Below are positions 8,435 to 16,607 of a DNA stretch of 64,000 nucleotides, one piece after another (position 1 is the first letter of the stretch; each line of letters begins with the position of its first letter). The position numbers were made by a program, and so were the translations under genes. Source of the stretch: Paucihalobacter ruber (lineage in GTDB: Bacteria > Bacteroidota > Bacteroidia > Flavobacteriales > Flavobacteriaceae); NCBI RefSeq assembly GCF_006494535.1, contig NZ_VHIQ01000002.1, forward strand, positions 434,001 through 498,000. The letters are read 5' to 3'. The notes beneath the pieces were generated by a model, which was not told the DNA's origin, searched no databases, and was given only the letters and a program-made list of their open reading frames with translations.

Positions 8435-9796
8435 TTGAGGCTATCAATTTATATCCCCATTGTCATCATAGGTATTTTCTTAATGCCATGGATAAATTAT
8501 GCCCAAATAGATTTTAATCAAAGACCCGATGACGATCTGGGTAATGTTGAAGATAACTTCCAGGAATTCTTTTTTGAAGCACTCAAACAAAGCGGTATTG
8601 AAAACTACGAAAGAGCTGTAGAATTTTTACTAAGATGCGAGCGACTAAACGATCAGGAACCCGCAGTTTACCTGGAATTAGGTAAAAATTACACACGTTT
8701 AAAAGATTACGAAAAAGCCGAAGCTGCTTTTTTAAGTGGCTTAAAGCTTAAACCCAATGAACTTTGGTTGCTCGATCCGCTTTATGAAGTTTACGTGCAA
8801 CAAAATAACAATGCAAAAGCCATAGACATATTACTTCAGTTAGAAGACAAACATCCCGATTACAAACAGGATTTAGCCTCATTGTTTATAAGAGAAAAAA
8901 GGTTTAATGACGCTTTGAGGTTATTAGATGAATTAGATAATAACTTTGGCTATTCGCCCGTAAGAACAAATATGCGCAGCGAAATTTTTAAACAAACAGC
9001 CGGCGAAGACGAGCAGATTTCACAGTTGCAACAGCGCATCAAAAGTAATCCCCTAAACGAAGCCAATTATCTGGCCTTAATCTATAGCTATGAGCAAAAC
9101 AACCAACGCGAAAACGCTTTTCAAACCGCTCAGCAATTACTAAAAGAAATGCCCGATTCAGAATTGGTGCACGTAGCCTTGTACAAATTTTATCTTGAAA
9201 ACAACCAAGCCGAACAAGCATTCATTTCGGCTGAAAAAGCTTTAATAAGTACTCAGGTTAATAATAACGACAAAACCACCATTCTTCAAAATTTATTACA
9301 GTTCGTAGCCAATAATCCACAATACGAAAGTAGGCTGGTGCAGCTAACCGCTTTAATTGATTCTGAAAAAACACCCGAATCTTTAACTGAGTTGGCAGCA
9401 TATTATTTAAAATTAGGCAATAAACAAAAAGCCTTAGAAACTTATCAGCAAGCCTTGCAACAAAATCCAACTGACTACAATTTGTTAAAAAACAGTTTAT
9501 TGCTCAAATTAGACCTACAGCAGTTTGAGTCTGCGGCAGATTCATCAGAAGAGGCTTTGGCTTTGTTTCCGGCGCAATCGTTGCTGTATCTCATTAATGG
9601 AGTAGCCAATAACCAACTAAAACAATCACAAAAGGCTATTGACAGTTTAGAAATGGGGCTCGAATTTTTAATAGATAACCCCAAAATGCAAGCCGATATT
9701 TATTCACAGCTTAGTGAAGCATACAAGCAGCTTAATAATATTGAACAAAGTAAAGCGTTTGCTGAAAAGGCAGCAGCCATTAACAAAGCACAATAA
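8435..9796 (+). CDS. Periplasmic tetratricopeptide-repeat protein
   Basis: A 453-residue secreted protein. Residues 1-24 form a signal peptide (YIPIVIIGIFLMPWINYAQ). From about residue 45 to the end it consists of TPR helices, recognisable as AVYLELGKNYTRLKDYEKAEAAF, LTELAAYYLKLGNKQKALETY and AQSLLYLINGVANNQLKQSQ. The start is TTG at 8435; no better in-frame start covers the signal peptide. TPRs are scaffolds for protein contacts, and the partner is probably one of the two following envelope proteins. It is separated from the DUF4292 gene by six bases. Confidence 0.85.
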   Translation: MRLSIYIPIVIIGIFLMPWINYAQIDFNQRPDDDLGNVEDNFQEFFFEALKQSGIENYERAVEFLLRCERLNDQEPAVYLELGKNYTRLKDYEKAEAAFLSGLKLKPNELWLLDPLYEVYVQQNNNAKAIDILLQLEDKHPDYKQDLASLFIREKRFNDALRLLDELDNNFGYSPVRTNMRSEIFKQTAGEDEQISQLQQRIKSNPLNEANYLALIYSYEQNNQRENAFQTAQQLLKEMPDSELVHVALYKFYLENNQAEQAFISAEKALISTQVNNNDKTTILQNLLQFVANNPQYESRLVQLTALIDSEKTPESLTELAAYYLKLGNKQKALETYQQALQQNPTDYNLLKNSLLLKLDLQQFESAADSSEEALALFPAQSLLYLINGVANNQLKQSQKAIDSLEMGLEFLIDNPKMQADIYSQLSEAYKQLNNIEQSKAFAEKAAAINKAQ

Positions 9797-9802
9797 TCAC
9801 TT

Positions 9803-10585
9803 ATGACAAAGGCTTCATTTTTCTTAAAACTTATGGTCGTACTTTTTTTGACTGTTTTAAGTTCTTGCAAGACGGCTAAAACGGTGTTGTCATCAGGAGA
9901 AATAGACAGCGATTTGTCTGTTAAGCAGCTTATTAAATCAACCCAAAAACAAGAAGCCAATTTTAAAACCCTTCAGTCTAAATTAGATTTAGAATATACC
10001 GAAGGTAAAAAGTCTCAGAGTTTTAATCTTACCCTTCGCATAGAAAAAGATAAAGCAATTTGGATCAGTGCCACCTTAGGTCTGGCAAGAGCCTTAATTA
10101 CTCCTGATAAAGTTCAGTTTTACGATAAACTCAACAATCAGTTTTTTGATGGCGACTATAAAATATTAAGTGAAATTTTAGGCACAGAATTAGACTTTTT
10201 TCAGGTACAAAGTTTACTTTTAGGCGAGTCTATTTTAAATTTAAGCAAAGACACTTACATGCTTTCCAGCACAAATAATTCGTATAGTTTATCTCCAAAA
10301 AAACAAAAAGCACTTTACAATTTAATGCTGCTGTTTAATCCTTCGCACTTTAAAATGGATGGATTTATGATTTCTCAACCATTAGAAAACAGGCAGCTAA
10401 ATGCGCAGTATAAAAAATATCAAATTGTAAAAAATCAATTGTTCCCTGAAGAAATTGAAATTTTAGCCAACCAAGATAATGAAGAGGTTGTAATTAAACT
10501 GGAAATGAAATCCATAAGCTTAAACGAAGACTTGCGTTTTCCATTTAGAATACCAAATGGGTTTAAGGAAATTGTACTGCAATAA
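9803..10585 (+). CDS. DUF4292 family lipoprotein
   Basis: A 260-residue lipoprotein with signal peptide and lipobox LSSC (cysteine near residue 23), followed by KTAKTVLSSG and a beta-rich body with the conserved LTLRIEKDKAIWISATLGLARALITPDKVQFYDKLN block of DUF4292. This family is predicted to have a LolA/LolB-like half barrel, which suggests carrying a lipid or lipoprotein between membranes; that is inference from fold. The stop codon TAA shares its last base with the ATG of the next gene, so translation is coupled to the EnvC-like protein. Confidence 0.85.
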   Translation: MTKASFFLKLMVVLFLTVLSSCKTAKTVLSSGEIDSDLSVKQLIKSTQKQEANFKTLQSKLDLEYTEGKKSQSFNLTLRIEKDKAIWISATLGLARALITPDKVQFYDKLNNQFFDGDYKILSEILGTELDFFQVQSLLLGESILNLSKDTYMLSSTNNSYSLSPKKQKALYNLMLLFNPSHFKMDGFMISQPLENRQLNAQYKKYQIVKNQLFPEEIEILANQDNEEVVIKLEMKSISLNEDLRFPFRIPNGFKEIVLQ

Positions 10586-11799
10586 TGATAAGAGTATTTA
10601 AAATAGCGATATTACTGTTGGTCATGTGTTTTAACACAGCATTGCTGGCACAAACCGATAAGCAAAAGCAACTGGAAGCTAAGCGTCAGCAATTGCAAAA
10701 AGACCTCACAAAAATCAACAACCTGTTATTTTCGAATAGGAAAAAAGAAAAATCGGTTTTAAACATGGTTGAAGATCTCAATTACAAAATAAGCGTAAGG
10801 CAAAATTTAATTGAAATTACCAATGAGCAAGCCAATCTTCTAACACGAGAAATTAACAATAATCAAAATCAGATTTCAAACCTACGAAATCAATTACAGC
10901 AATTAAAAGACGATTATGCTGCCATGATAGTTAAGTCGTATAAGAGCAAATCTCAACAAAGCAGGGTCATGTTTTTATTGTCGTCTAACAACTTTAAGCA
11001 AGCTTACAAGAGGTTGCAATACATGCAGCAATATGCCGACTATCAAAAGCAACAAGGCGAAGCCATTAAAGAAAAAACCCAAACTTTACAAGCCTTAAAC
11101 GTTACGCTCTTGCAACAGAAAGAAGACAAACAAAAATTAATTGAGGATAACCGTAAAGCCAAGGCCGAAATTGAAAAAGACCTCAAGGCCCAAACCAGTT
11201 TAATGGCGAGTATTAAAAATGATTTGAAGAAGTTTTCAGAGCAGGTTAAAGCCAAACAGCAGGAAATTGATCGAATTGATGCCGAAATTAAAAAGTTAAT
11301 TAGAGAAGCCATTGCCAGTTCTAACAAAGCATCGGGCAATACTACCAACACAGGCAAATTTGTATTAACGCCTGCCGGAAAAGCATTGGCAGCCGGTTTT
11401 GTGGCTAATAAAGGTAAATTACCTTGGCCAGTGGAGCGCGGTGTTATTAAAATGCGCTACGGCAACCAGAGATCTTTAATAGATAAGAATGTGACTATAA
11501 AAAGTAATGGTGTTAGAATAGCCACAGAGCCAAACGCTGCTGTAAAATCTGTTTTTGATGGTGAGGTATTTGCAGTTCAATTGTCAAAATACAGTAATCC
11601 TTCGGTATATGTGAAGCACGGTAATTACATTTCGGTGTATACCAATTTGTCAAAAATCTTCGTGAAAAAGGGCGATAAAGTTAGTACCGGACAAACCATA
11701 GGCGAAGTTTTTACAGATGCAGGTGGCGAAAGTTTACTGCGTTTTTCCATTTTCAAAGAAGACCAAACCGAAAACCCTGAATTGTGGTTGGCTAAATAG
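10585..11799 (+). CDS. EnvC-like murein hydrolase activator (coiled coil + degenerate LytM domain)
   Basis: A 404-residue periplasmic protein: signal peptide (residues 1-23, ending LLAQ), long coiled coil (about 25-240) rich in Gln, Lys and Glu, and a C-terminal M23/LytM domain (about 295-404). In active M23 peptidases zinc is held by HxxxD and HxH. Here the first site reads GVRIATEPNAAV without His, and the last reads LLRFSIF instead of HLHFE, so catalysis is unlikely. This is the pattern of EnvC, which activates amidases during septum splitting. The preceding lipoprotein gene overlaps it by one base. Confidence 0.9.
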   Translation: MIRVFKIAILLLVMCFNTALLAQTDKQKQLEAKRQQLQKDLTKINNLLFSNRKKEKSVLNMVEDLNYKISVRQNLIEITNEQANLLTREINNNQNQISNLRNQLQQLKDDYAAMIVKSYKSKSQQSRVMFLLSSNNFKQAYKRLQYMQQYADYQKQQGEAIKEKTQTLQALNVTLLQQKEDKQKLIEDNRKAKAEIEKDLKAQTSLMASIKNDLKKFSEQVKAKQQEIDRIDAEIKKLIREAIASSNKASGNTTNTGKFVLTPAGKALAAGFVANKGKLPWPVERGVIKMRYGNQRSLIDKNVTIKSNGVRIATEPNAAVKSVFDGEVFAVQLSKYSNPSVYVKHGNYISVYTNLSKIFVKKGDKVSTGQTIGEVFTDAGGESLLRFSIFKEDQTENPELWLAK

Positions 11800-11850
11800 C
11801 TATTTATTAAAGGTTTGCGTAAATGGCATAAATTCTGTTAAATGTGGTTA

Positions 11851-11865
11851 AAAGTTGTTAACTTT
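11851..11865. promoter_or_regulatory. Dyad upstream of the mntA/hepT genes
   Basis: AAAGTT and AACTTT are inverted around GTT, five bases before the GTG start of the antitoxin gene. Toxin-antitoxin operons are often autoregulated through such dyads. No protein with a clear DNA-binding domain is encoded by the pair, so the assignment is weak. Confidence 0.3.
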
Positions 11866-11870
11866 ATAAA

Positions 11871-12194
11871 GTGAATTTAATCGATAAACATGCCGACTCC
11901 ATAAAGGATTTATGTGAAAAATTTCATGTAAAGACACTTTTTGTTTTTGGGTCTGTAATAACAGAACGCTTTAACAAATTTAGTGATGTGGATTTTTTGG
12001 TTCAATTTGAGCATATTGACCTTTACGATTATGCAGATAATTATTTTAATTTAAAAAATGCACTGGAACAGCTTTTAAAAAGAGAAGTAGATTTATTAGA
12101 AGAGCAGGCATTAAAAAATCCGTTTTTAAAACAATCTATTGAACTTTCAAAACAGTTGGTTTATGAACAACGAGATAAAAACTTGGTTATTTGA
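11871..12194 (+). CDS. mntA: MntA-type nucleotidyltransferase antitoxin
   Basis: A 107-residue minimal nucleotidyltransferase. The family signature GSx10DxD is exact: Gly27-Ser28, then Asp39-Val-Asp41, with a third acidic residue at Asp74 in REVDLLEE. In characterised MntA/HepT pairs the antitoxin transfers AMP to the HepT toxin and silences it. The start is GTG at 11871 because upstream codons do not extend the conserved N-terminal helix. The last 32 bases overlap the start of the HepT gene, which is a strong sign of a co-expressed pair. Confidence 0.85.
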   Translation: MNLIDKHADSIKDLCEKFHVKTLFVFGSVITERFNKFSDVDFLVQFEHIDLYDYADNYFNLKNALEQLLKREVDLLEEQALKNPFLKQSIELSKQLVYEQRDKNLVI

Positions 12195-12507
12195 TATACT
12201 ACAGTCTATTAACGAAATAGACAGCTATTATCTTGATAAACCCAAGTTATATGAAGCTTACCAAAATGATATTAAAACAAAACGTGCCATTGAGCGCAAT
12301 TTGGAAATTATAGGAGAAGCCGTAAATAGAATAAGGAAAAGCGACAGCCAAATCAATTTAGAGAATGCCGATAAAATTGTGGCAACACGCAATAGAATTA
12401 TACATGGTTATGATAGCGTTTCAGACGATTTAGTCTGGAGCATCGTCCTGAACAGCCTACCAAAATTAAAAGAAAATGTAAATAATCTTCTAAATGAAGG
12501 TTTTTAA
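12163..12507 (+). CDS. hepT: HepT-like ribonuclease toxin (DUF86/HEPN)
   Basis: A 114-residue all-helical HEPN protein. The RNase motif Rx4HxY is complete: Arg76, His81 and Tyr83 in RNRIIHGY. The tyrosine of this motif is the residue AMPylated by MntA in characterised systems. An in-frame ATG occurs at 12139, but ATG 12163 (MNNEIKTWLFDILQSI) fits family N-termini better. The gene overlaps mntA by 32 bases, and its stop overlaps the stop of the convergent thioesterase gene by four bases. The active motif is intact, so the toxin is probably functional. Confidence 0.85.
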   Translation: MNNEIKTWLFDILQSINEIDSYYLDKPKLYEAYQNDIKTKRAIERNLEIIGEAVNRIRKSDSQINLENADKIVATRNRIIHGYDSVSDDLVWSIVLNSLPKLKENVNNLLNEGF

Positions 12508-13013
12508 ACAAACAAAGCCTTCAATTCCGTAGCATCGTGTGGTTTCATCTTACCGGCCAATACAAGCGCTAGTTGTTTTCGGCGTAGCGCAGCGTTAAAG
12601 CGTTCTTTTTCTAAATCTGTTTCGGGGATTAATTCAGGTACGGTTACCGGTTTGCCGGTTTCGTCGACTGCTACAAAAGTATAAATGGCCTCATTGGCTT
12701 TGTCTCTATTACCCGATTCCCGATCTTCAATCCAAACATCTAAAAACACTTCCATAGAAGTTGTAAAAGCGCGCGATACCTTAGCTTCCACAGTTACCAC
12801 ACTACCTAGTGGAATAGCGCGATTAAAGGCCACATGATTAACCGAGGCCGTTACCACAATGCGGCGCGAATGCCGGCGTGCCGCAATACTGGCTGCACGA
12901 TCCATACGGGCTAACAATTCGCCACCAAAAAGATTGTTAATGGGGTTGGTTTCACTGGGTAAAACCAAATCGGTCATAATAGTTTTAGAAGCTTCGGCTG
13001 TTTTGGGTTGCAT
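12504..13013 (-). CDS. Acyl-CoA thioesterase (hotdog fold, YciA/BACH type)
   Basis: A 169-residue cytosolic hotdog protein that cleaves acyl-CoA to the free acid and CoA. It shows the typical N-terminal segment LPSETNPINNLFGGELLARMDRAASIAA (with the catalytic Asn/Asp region) and TASVNHVAFNRAIPLGSVVTVEAKV. A C-terminal helical tail ends in KPHDATELKALFV. A promoter-like TATCTTTG lies 24 bases upstream of the ATG. Chain-length preference cannot be read from sequence. Confidence 0.88.
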   Translation of the reverse strand: MQPKTAEASKTIMTDLVLPSETNPINNLFGGELLARMDRAASIAARRHSRRIVVTASVNHVAFNRAIPLGSVVTVEAKVSRAFTTSMEVFLDVWIEDRESGNRDKANEAIYTFVAVDETGKPVTVPELIPETDLEKERFNAALRRKQLALVLAGKMKPHDATELKALFV

Positions 13014-13036
13014 GAGATATAATCAATTTACGCTTG

Positions 13037-13044
13037 CAAAGATA
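13037..13044 (-). promoter_or_regulatory. -7 element of the thioesterase gene
   Basis: On the minus strand the sequence is TATCTTTG, a perfect TAnnTTTG box, 24 bases before the thioesterase ATG. A TTTG lies 23 bases further upstream on that strand (plus 13068-13071), slightly more than the usual spacing. Confidence 0.45.
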
Positions 13045-13061
13045 CATTTAAAATAGCAGGC

Positions 13062-14000
13062 TTAATCCAAATTCTTCACCAACAACCAGGCTTCTTTGTT
13101 ATGCGTGTTTCTAATATTCCGTAAAGCATTTAAAGCTTCCACACGGTCTGAGTAACTGTCGTAAACTACTTCGTGAAGTCCGTATTTGTTGACCCCAATT
13201 TTTCTGGCTTTATAACCGGCATCAATGAGTTGTTGTACTTTTTTAACGGAGTTTTCTTCAACTCTAAAAGCACCGGCTACAATATGATACGGTCCGGTTT
13301 GTTTGTTGAGTTTTAACGTAGCTACCGGTAACGGATTAGATATTACAAAGGTAGCTTCCTGTACTTTTTTATCGACTTGTTCATACGCCTCTTCTTGGGC
13401 TGCTACATTGTGTTGCTCAACTTTGTTAAAGTATTGATTGGTATAAACGGTACCGGCAATAGCAAGACCTAATACAGCAATGGCTGCGTATTTTAAGTAA
13501 GATTTGTTGTTGCGTTTTTCAGGTGTTATGGCAATAGGTATTACTTTTTCTAAAGCTTCAGCTTCTTCTTTGTAAACTTCTCGTGAAATACTGTTAGAAA
13601 TAAAATGACTCAAACCAAAAGCATCGGTAAGGTAATTAATATGCTGCGACGGTTCAAACAACATACGGCCTTCAGCATTGAGTTTTAACTCGCCGATGTC
13701 TTGTAAATTAATTACTTCGCCTTGCGCTAAAAAGGACTTGATGACTTTAACCTGTTTCTCAATTTTTTGGGCACCAACTTCAAAGGGTATTTTTTCAACT
13801 TCAGAAAAATAATTTACCAATAAACCATCGTTGGTTTTAATTTGCTCGTTAAAAGTGATGATTTTTTTAGGCGGATAAAACGTATCGGTGCCGCTGTGCA
13901 CCTTTGCCGAAACTCTGCTGGTTACAAAGGCACCTAAATCGGGCACTGTAACGCAGTCGTATCTATAAAGTAAATCGCTTATGTAAGTATCTAATCGCAT
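13062..14000 (-). CDS. HU-like (CCDC81-type) domain protein with membrane helix and SPOR domain
   Basis: A 312-residue bitopic protein. Residues 1-140 contain two HU/IHF-like domains of the CCDC81 prokaryotic type (YISDLLYRYDCVTVPDLGAFV; FLAQGEVINLQDIGELKLNAEGRMLFEP). One membrane helix lies at about 167-187 (YLKYAAIAVLGLAIAGTVY). The last 75 residues are a SPOR domain (GPYHIVAGAFRVEENSVKKVQQLIDAGYKARKIG) that binds denuded septal peptidoglycan. This suggests a link between nucleoid or cytoplasm and the division septum. A TAACTTTG box ends six bases before the ATG, so the mRNA may be leaderless. Confidence 0.88.
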   Translation of the reverse strand: MRLDTYISDLLYRYDCVTVPDLGAFVTSRVSAKVHSGTDTFYPPKKIITFNEQIKTNDGLLVNYFSEVEKIPFEVGAQKIEKQVKVIKSFLAQGEVINLQDIGELKLNAEGRMLFEPSQHINYLTDAFGLSHFISNSISREVYKEEAEALEKVIPIAITPEKRNNKSYLKYAAIAVLGLAIAGTVYTNQYFNKVEQHNVAAQEEAYEQVDKKVQEATFVISNPLPVATLKLNKQTGPYHIVAGAFRVEENSVKKVQQLIDAGYKARKIGVNKYGLHEVVYDSYSDRVEALNALRNIRNTHNKEAWLLVKNLD

Positions 14001-14101
14001 AAAAACAAAGTTAAAAATTTTTGAAAATGAATTAAATTTAAAGCTTCATAGTTATTAACATCGGGAAATTTATTTAATTGCAGTTAGATTAGCTTTTTTA
14101 A

Positions 14102-15205
14102 ATGACTAAAGAACAATTACTTTATACACTCGCCTTACAGCACGTGCCCAATATTGGCGCTATTACTGCCAAAAAATTAATAAATCACTGTGGTAGTGCC
14201 GAAGCTGTTTGGAAGGAAAAAAAGCATCAACTTCAAAAAATAGACGGTATTGGCACTACCATGTTATCAGCACTAAAGGATACTAACCATTTAAAAGAAG
14301 CCGAAGATGAGCTTAAGTTTATTGAAGACCATCAAATTATTTACCACTATTTTACAGATGCCAACTACCCCGAAAAATTAAAACATTGTATCGATAGTCC
14401 GATATTATTATTTCAAGCAGGTAATATCAATCTCAAAAAACAACGTTTGATAAGTATTGTTGGCACCAGAAAAATTACGGTTAATGGGATTGCCTTTTGC
14501 GAAAAACTGGTAGAAGAATTGGCGCCGTTTAACCCTGTAATCGTTTCAGGATTTGCCTATGGTACCGATATTACGGCCCAGAAAGCTGCGGTAAAACACA
14601 ATTTGCAAACTGTAGGCTGTTTGGCACATGGCTTAAACCAGATTTACCCCAAGGTTCATAAAAAATACATGAAAGACATTGAAGCCAACGGCGGCTTTTT
14701 AACCGATTTTTGGAGTAGTGATGTGTTTGATCGCAACAATTTTTTAAAACGCAATCGTATTATTGCCGGTTTAAGCGAAGCCACCATAGTAATTGAATCG
14801 GCCGAAAAAGGTGGTAGTTTGGTAACAGCAGATATTGCCAATAGTTACAATAGAGATGTGTTTGCCGTTCCCGGAAGAGTTACCGACAGCATGAGCATTG
14901 GTTGTAACAATTTAATCAAGTTTCAAAAGGCGCATTTGTTGTCTACGCCTTTAGATATTCCCTTAATGTTGAATTGGAAACTGGAAGAAGAGAAACAACC
15001 CATTATTCAAAAACAATTGTTCGTAGAATTAGATACTGAACAAAAAATCATCTATAATTTTCTAAAAGATAACGGTAAAGAATTGTTAGATGTGATTGCC
15101 TTAAAATGCGACATGCCAACTTTTAAAATTGCCGGCATATTACTCAATATGGAATTAAAAGGTGTGATAAGGCCGCTGCCGGGTAAACTGTTTGAGGTGG
15201 TTTAA
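14102..15205 (+). CDS. dprA: DNA-processing protein DprA
   Basis: A 367-residue protein that loads RecA onto incoming single-stranded DNA during transformation. The N-terminal helix-hairpin-helix region reads LALQHVPNIGAITAKKLI. The extended Rossmann fold carries ISIVGTRKITVNG, VIVSGFAYGTDITAQKAA and AESAEKGGSLVTADIAN-like ESAEKGGSLVTADIA. A C-terminal winged-helix domain follows (about residues 310-367). It converges with trpS and the two stop regions overlap by four bases. Confidence 0.95.
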   Translation: MTKEQLLYTLALQHVPNIGAITAKKLINHCGSAEAVWKEKKHQLQKIDGIGTTMLSALKDTNHLKEAEDELKFIEDHQIIYHYFTDANYPEKLKHCIDSPILLFQAGNINLKKQRLISIVGTRKITVNGIAFCEKLVEELAPFNPVIVSGFAYGTDITAQKAAVKHNLQTVGCLAHGLNQIYPKVHKKYMKDIEANGGFLTDFWSSDVFDRNNFLKRNRIIAGLSEATIVIESAEKGGSLVTADIANSYNRDVFAVPGRVTDSMSIGCNNLIKFQKAHLLSTPLDIPLMLNWKLEEEKQPIIQKQLFVELDTEQKIIYNFLKDNGKELLDVIALKCDMPTFKIAGILLNMELKGVIRPLPGKLFEVV

Positions 15206-16173
15206 TAACCCAAAACACCTCTCACTCTCCCTAAAACCTCATTGGCAACCTTAGAAGCTTTTTCCGCCCCGGAGGTTAATACAGCATCAATAGCAGCGGT
15301 ATTATTTATGTAGTAATTGTAAGTGTCTCGCGGCTTGGCAAACTTGTCCAAAATTAATTCAAACAAAGCTTGTTTGGCGTGACCGTAACCGTAACCACCT
15401 TTTTCGTAATTGGATTTCATGTTTGCTACAGCTTCTGGTGTGGCTAACAAACTGTAAATGGCAAAACAATTACAGGTCTTCCAGTTTTTTGGCGCTTCTA
15501 AAGGTGTGCTATCGGTTTGAATGCTCATAATTTGTTTGCGCAATTGTTTTTCGGGCAAGAAAATGTCAATGATGTTACCTTTACTTTTACTCATCTTTTC
15601 GCCATCGGTACCGGGAATAAGCATGGTGTCTTCTTGTATATCGGCTTCGGGTAATACAAATACCTCTGCATTCATTTTGGCATGTAAGCGCGAAGCCACG
15701 TCGCGGGTCATTTCAAGATGTTGTTGCTGGTCTTTTCCAACGGGAACAATTTCAGCATCGTATAATAAAATATCGGCTGCCATGAGCATTGGGTAAGTGA
15801 ATAAACCCGCATTAACGTCTTCCAACCTATCTGCTTTATCTTTAAAACTGTGTGCCAGCGTTAATCTTTGGTAAGGAAAGAAGCAACTTAAATACCAAGA
15901 CAGTTCAGTAACCTGTGGCACATCGCTTTGTCTGTAAAATACCGTTCTTTCTGGATTTAAGCCAAATGCCAACCACGCAGCTGCCGTAGAAAAGGTATTT
16001 TGCTTGAGTGTTTGCGCCTCTTTTATCTGGGTAAGCGAGTGTAAATCGGCTATAAATAAAAAAGACTCATTGTCTTTATTTTCAGAAAGTTTAATAGCCG
16101 GGATAATCGCCCCTAAAATATTGCCTAAATGCGGTGTACCGGTACTTTGTATGCCTGTAAGTATTCTTGCCAT
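15202..16173 (-). CDS. trpS: Tryptophan--tRNA ligase
   Basis: A class I aminoacyl-tRNA synthetase that charges tRNA-Trp. The HIGH-like motif is TPHLGN near the N-terminus (ILTGIQSTGTPHLGNILGA), and the KMSKS loop is intact in GEKMSKSKGN. ATG at 16173 (MARILTG) is preferred over the in-frame ATG six bases upstream, since family members begin at this point. The length is 323 residues. A GC-rich palindromic hairpin lies in its leader. Confidence 0.96.
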   Translation of the reverse strand: MARILTGIQSTGTPHLGNILGAIIPAIKLSENKDNESFLFIADLHSLTQIKEAQTLKQNTFSTAAAWLAFGLNPERTVFYRQSDVPQVTELSWYLSCFFPYQRLTLAHSFKDKADRLEDVNAGLFTYPMLMAADILLYDAEIVPVGKDQQQHLEMTRDVASRLHAKMNAEVFVLPEADIQEDTMLIPGTDGEKMSKSKGNIIDIFLPEKQLRKQIMSIQTDSTPLEAPKNWKTCNCFAIYSLLATPEAVANMKSNYEKGGYGYGHAKQALFELILDKFAKPRDTYNYYINNTAAIDAVLTSGAEKASKVANEVLGRVRGVLGY

Positions 16174-16181
16174 GTCCACTT

Positions 16182-16199
16182 CCCGCGAAAGCGGGAATC
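16182..16199. repeat. GC-rich palindrome in the trpS leader
   Basis: TTCCCGC-GAAA-GCGGGAA forms a 7-bp perfect stem with a GAAA tetraloop, nine bases upstream of the trpS start. It contrasts sharply with the AT-rich surroundings. A very similar kind of palindrome precedes hemH. Confidence 0.7.
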
Positions 16200-16218
16200 T
16201 ATTATGTTAAACAAGCCA

Positions 16219-16226
16219 CAAATGTA
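16219..16226 (-). promoter_or_regulatory. -7 element of trpS
   Basis: The minus strand reads TACATTTG, a perfect TAnnTTTG box, about 46 bases before the trpS start. The predicted transcript would contain the palindrome at 16182-16199. No -33 TTTG at the usual distance was found. Confidence 0.4.
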
Positions 16227-16241
16227 ACCATACTTAGCAAC

Positions 16242-16273
16242 AAAAAAAAGTGACTCAATGCTGAATCACTTTT
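16242..16273 (-). terminator. Intrinsic terminator of the GlsB-like gene
   Basis: On the minus strand a 12-bp stem (AAAAGTGATTCA / TGAGTCACTTTT, one G-U pair) with a 4-base loop is followed by eight T. It lies 23 bases after the stop codon of the small membrane protein gene and separates it from trpS. Confidence 0.8.
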
Positions 16274-16296
16274 AAGCTTTTTCAGACTTTTTCGGC

Positions 16297-16539
16297 TTAT
16301 TTTTTAAATAATCCTGCAATAAAAAGCAGAACAATGGCGCCAATAGCACCGGTAATAAGGTCTCCAATAAACCCGTCAGACACCGAAATGCCCAATAGGC
16401 CAAACACCCAATTACCTACCAAACCGCCAATAATGCCTAAAATAATGTTTAACAGCAGTCCAAATCCGCCACCTCTCATTAAACTACCTGCTATCCAGCC
16501 GGCAAGTGCTCCAATAAGTAATGAATACAATAGTCCCAT
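16297..16539 (-). CDS. GlsB/YeaQ/YmgE family small membrane protein
   Basis: An 80-residue protein with three hydrophobic, glycine-rich segments: LLYSLLIGALAGWIAGSLM, GFGLLLNIILGIIGGLVGNWVFGLLGI and LITGAIGAIVLLFIAGLFKK. This is the transglycosylase-associated family found in stress responses of many bacteria; the biochemical function is unknown. It stands alone with its own terminator. Confidence 0.88.
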   Translation of the reverse strand: MGLLYSLLIGALAGWIAGSLMRGGGFGLLLNIILGIIGGLVGNWVFGLLGISVSDGFIGDLITGAIGAIVLLFIAGLFKK

Positions 16540-16607
16540 GATTGTTTAAGTTTAAAATTGTACTCTAAATTTAATAAATATTTATTAAATGCTATTTTTA
16601 CACCGTA

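Noticed and set aside
11420-11799. Active zinc peptidase of the M23 type
   Set aside because: Both zinc-binding motifs lack their histidines, so the domain is more likely an activator.
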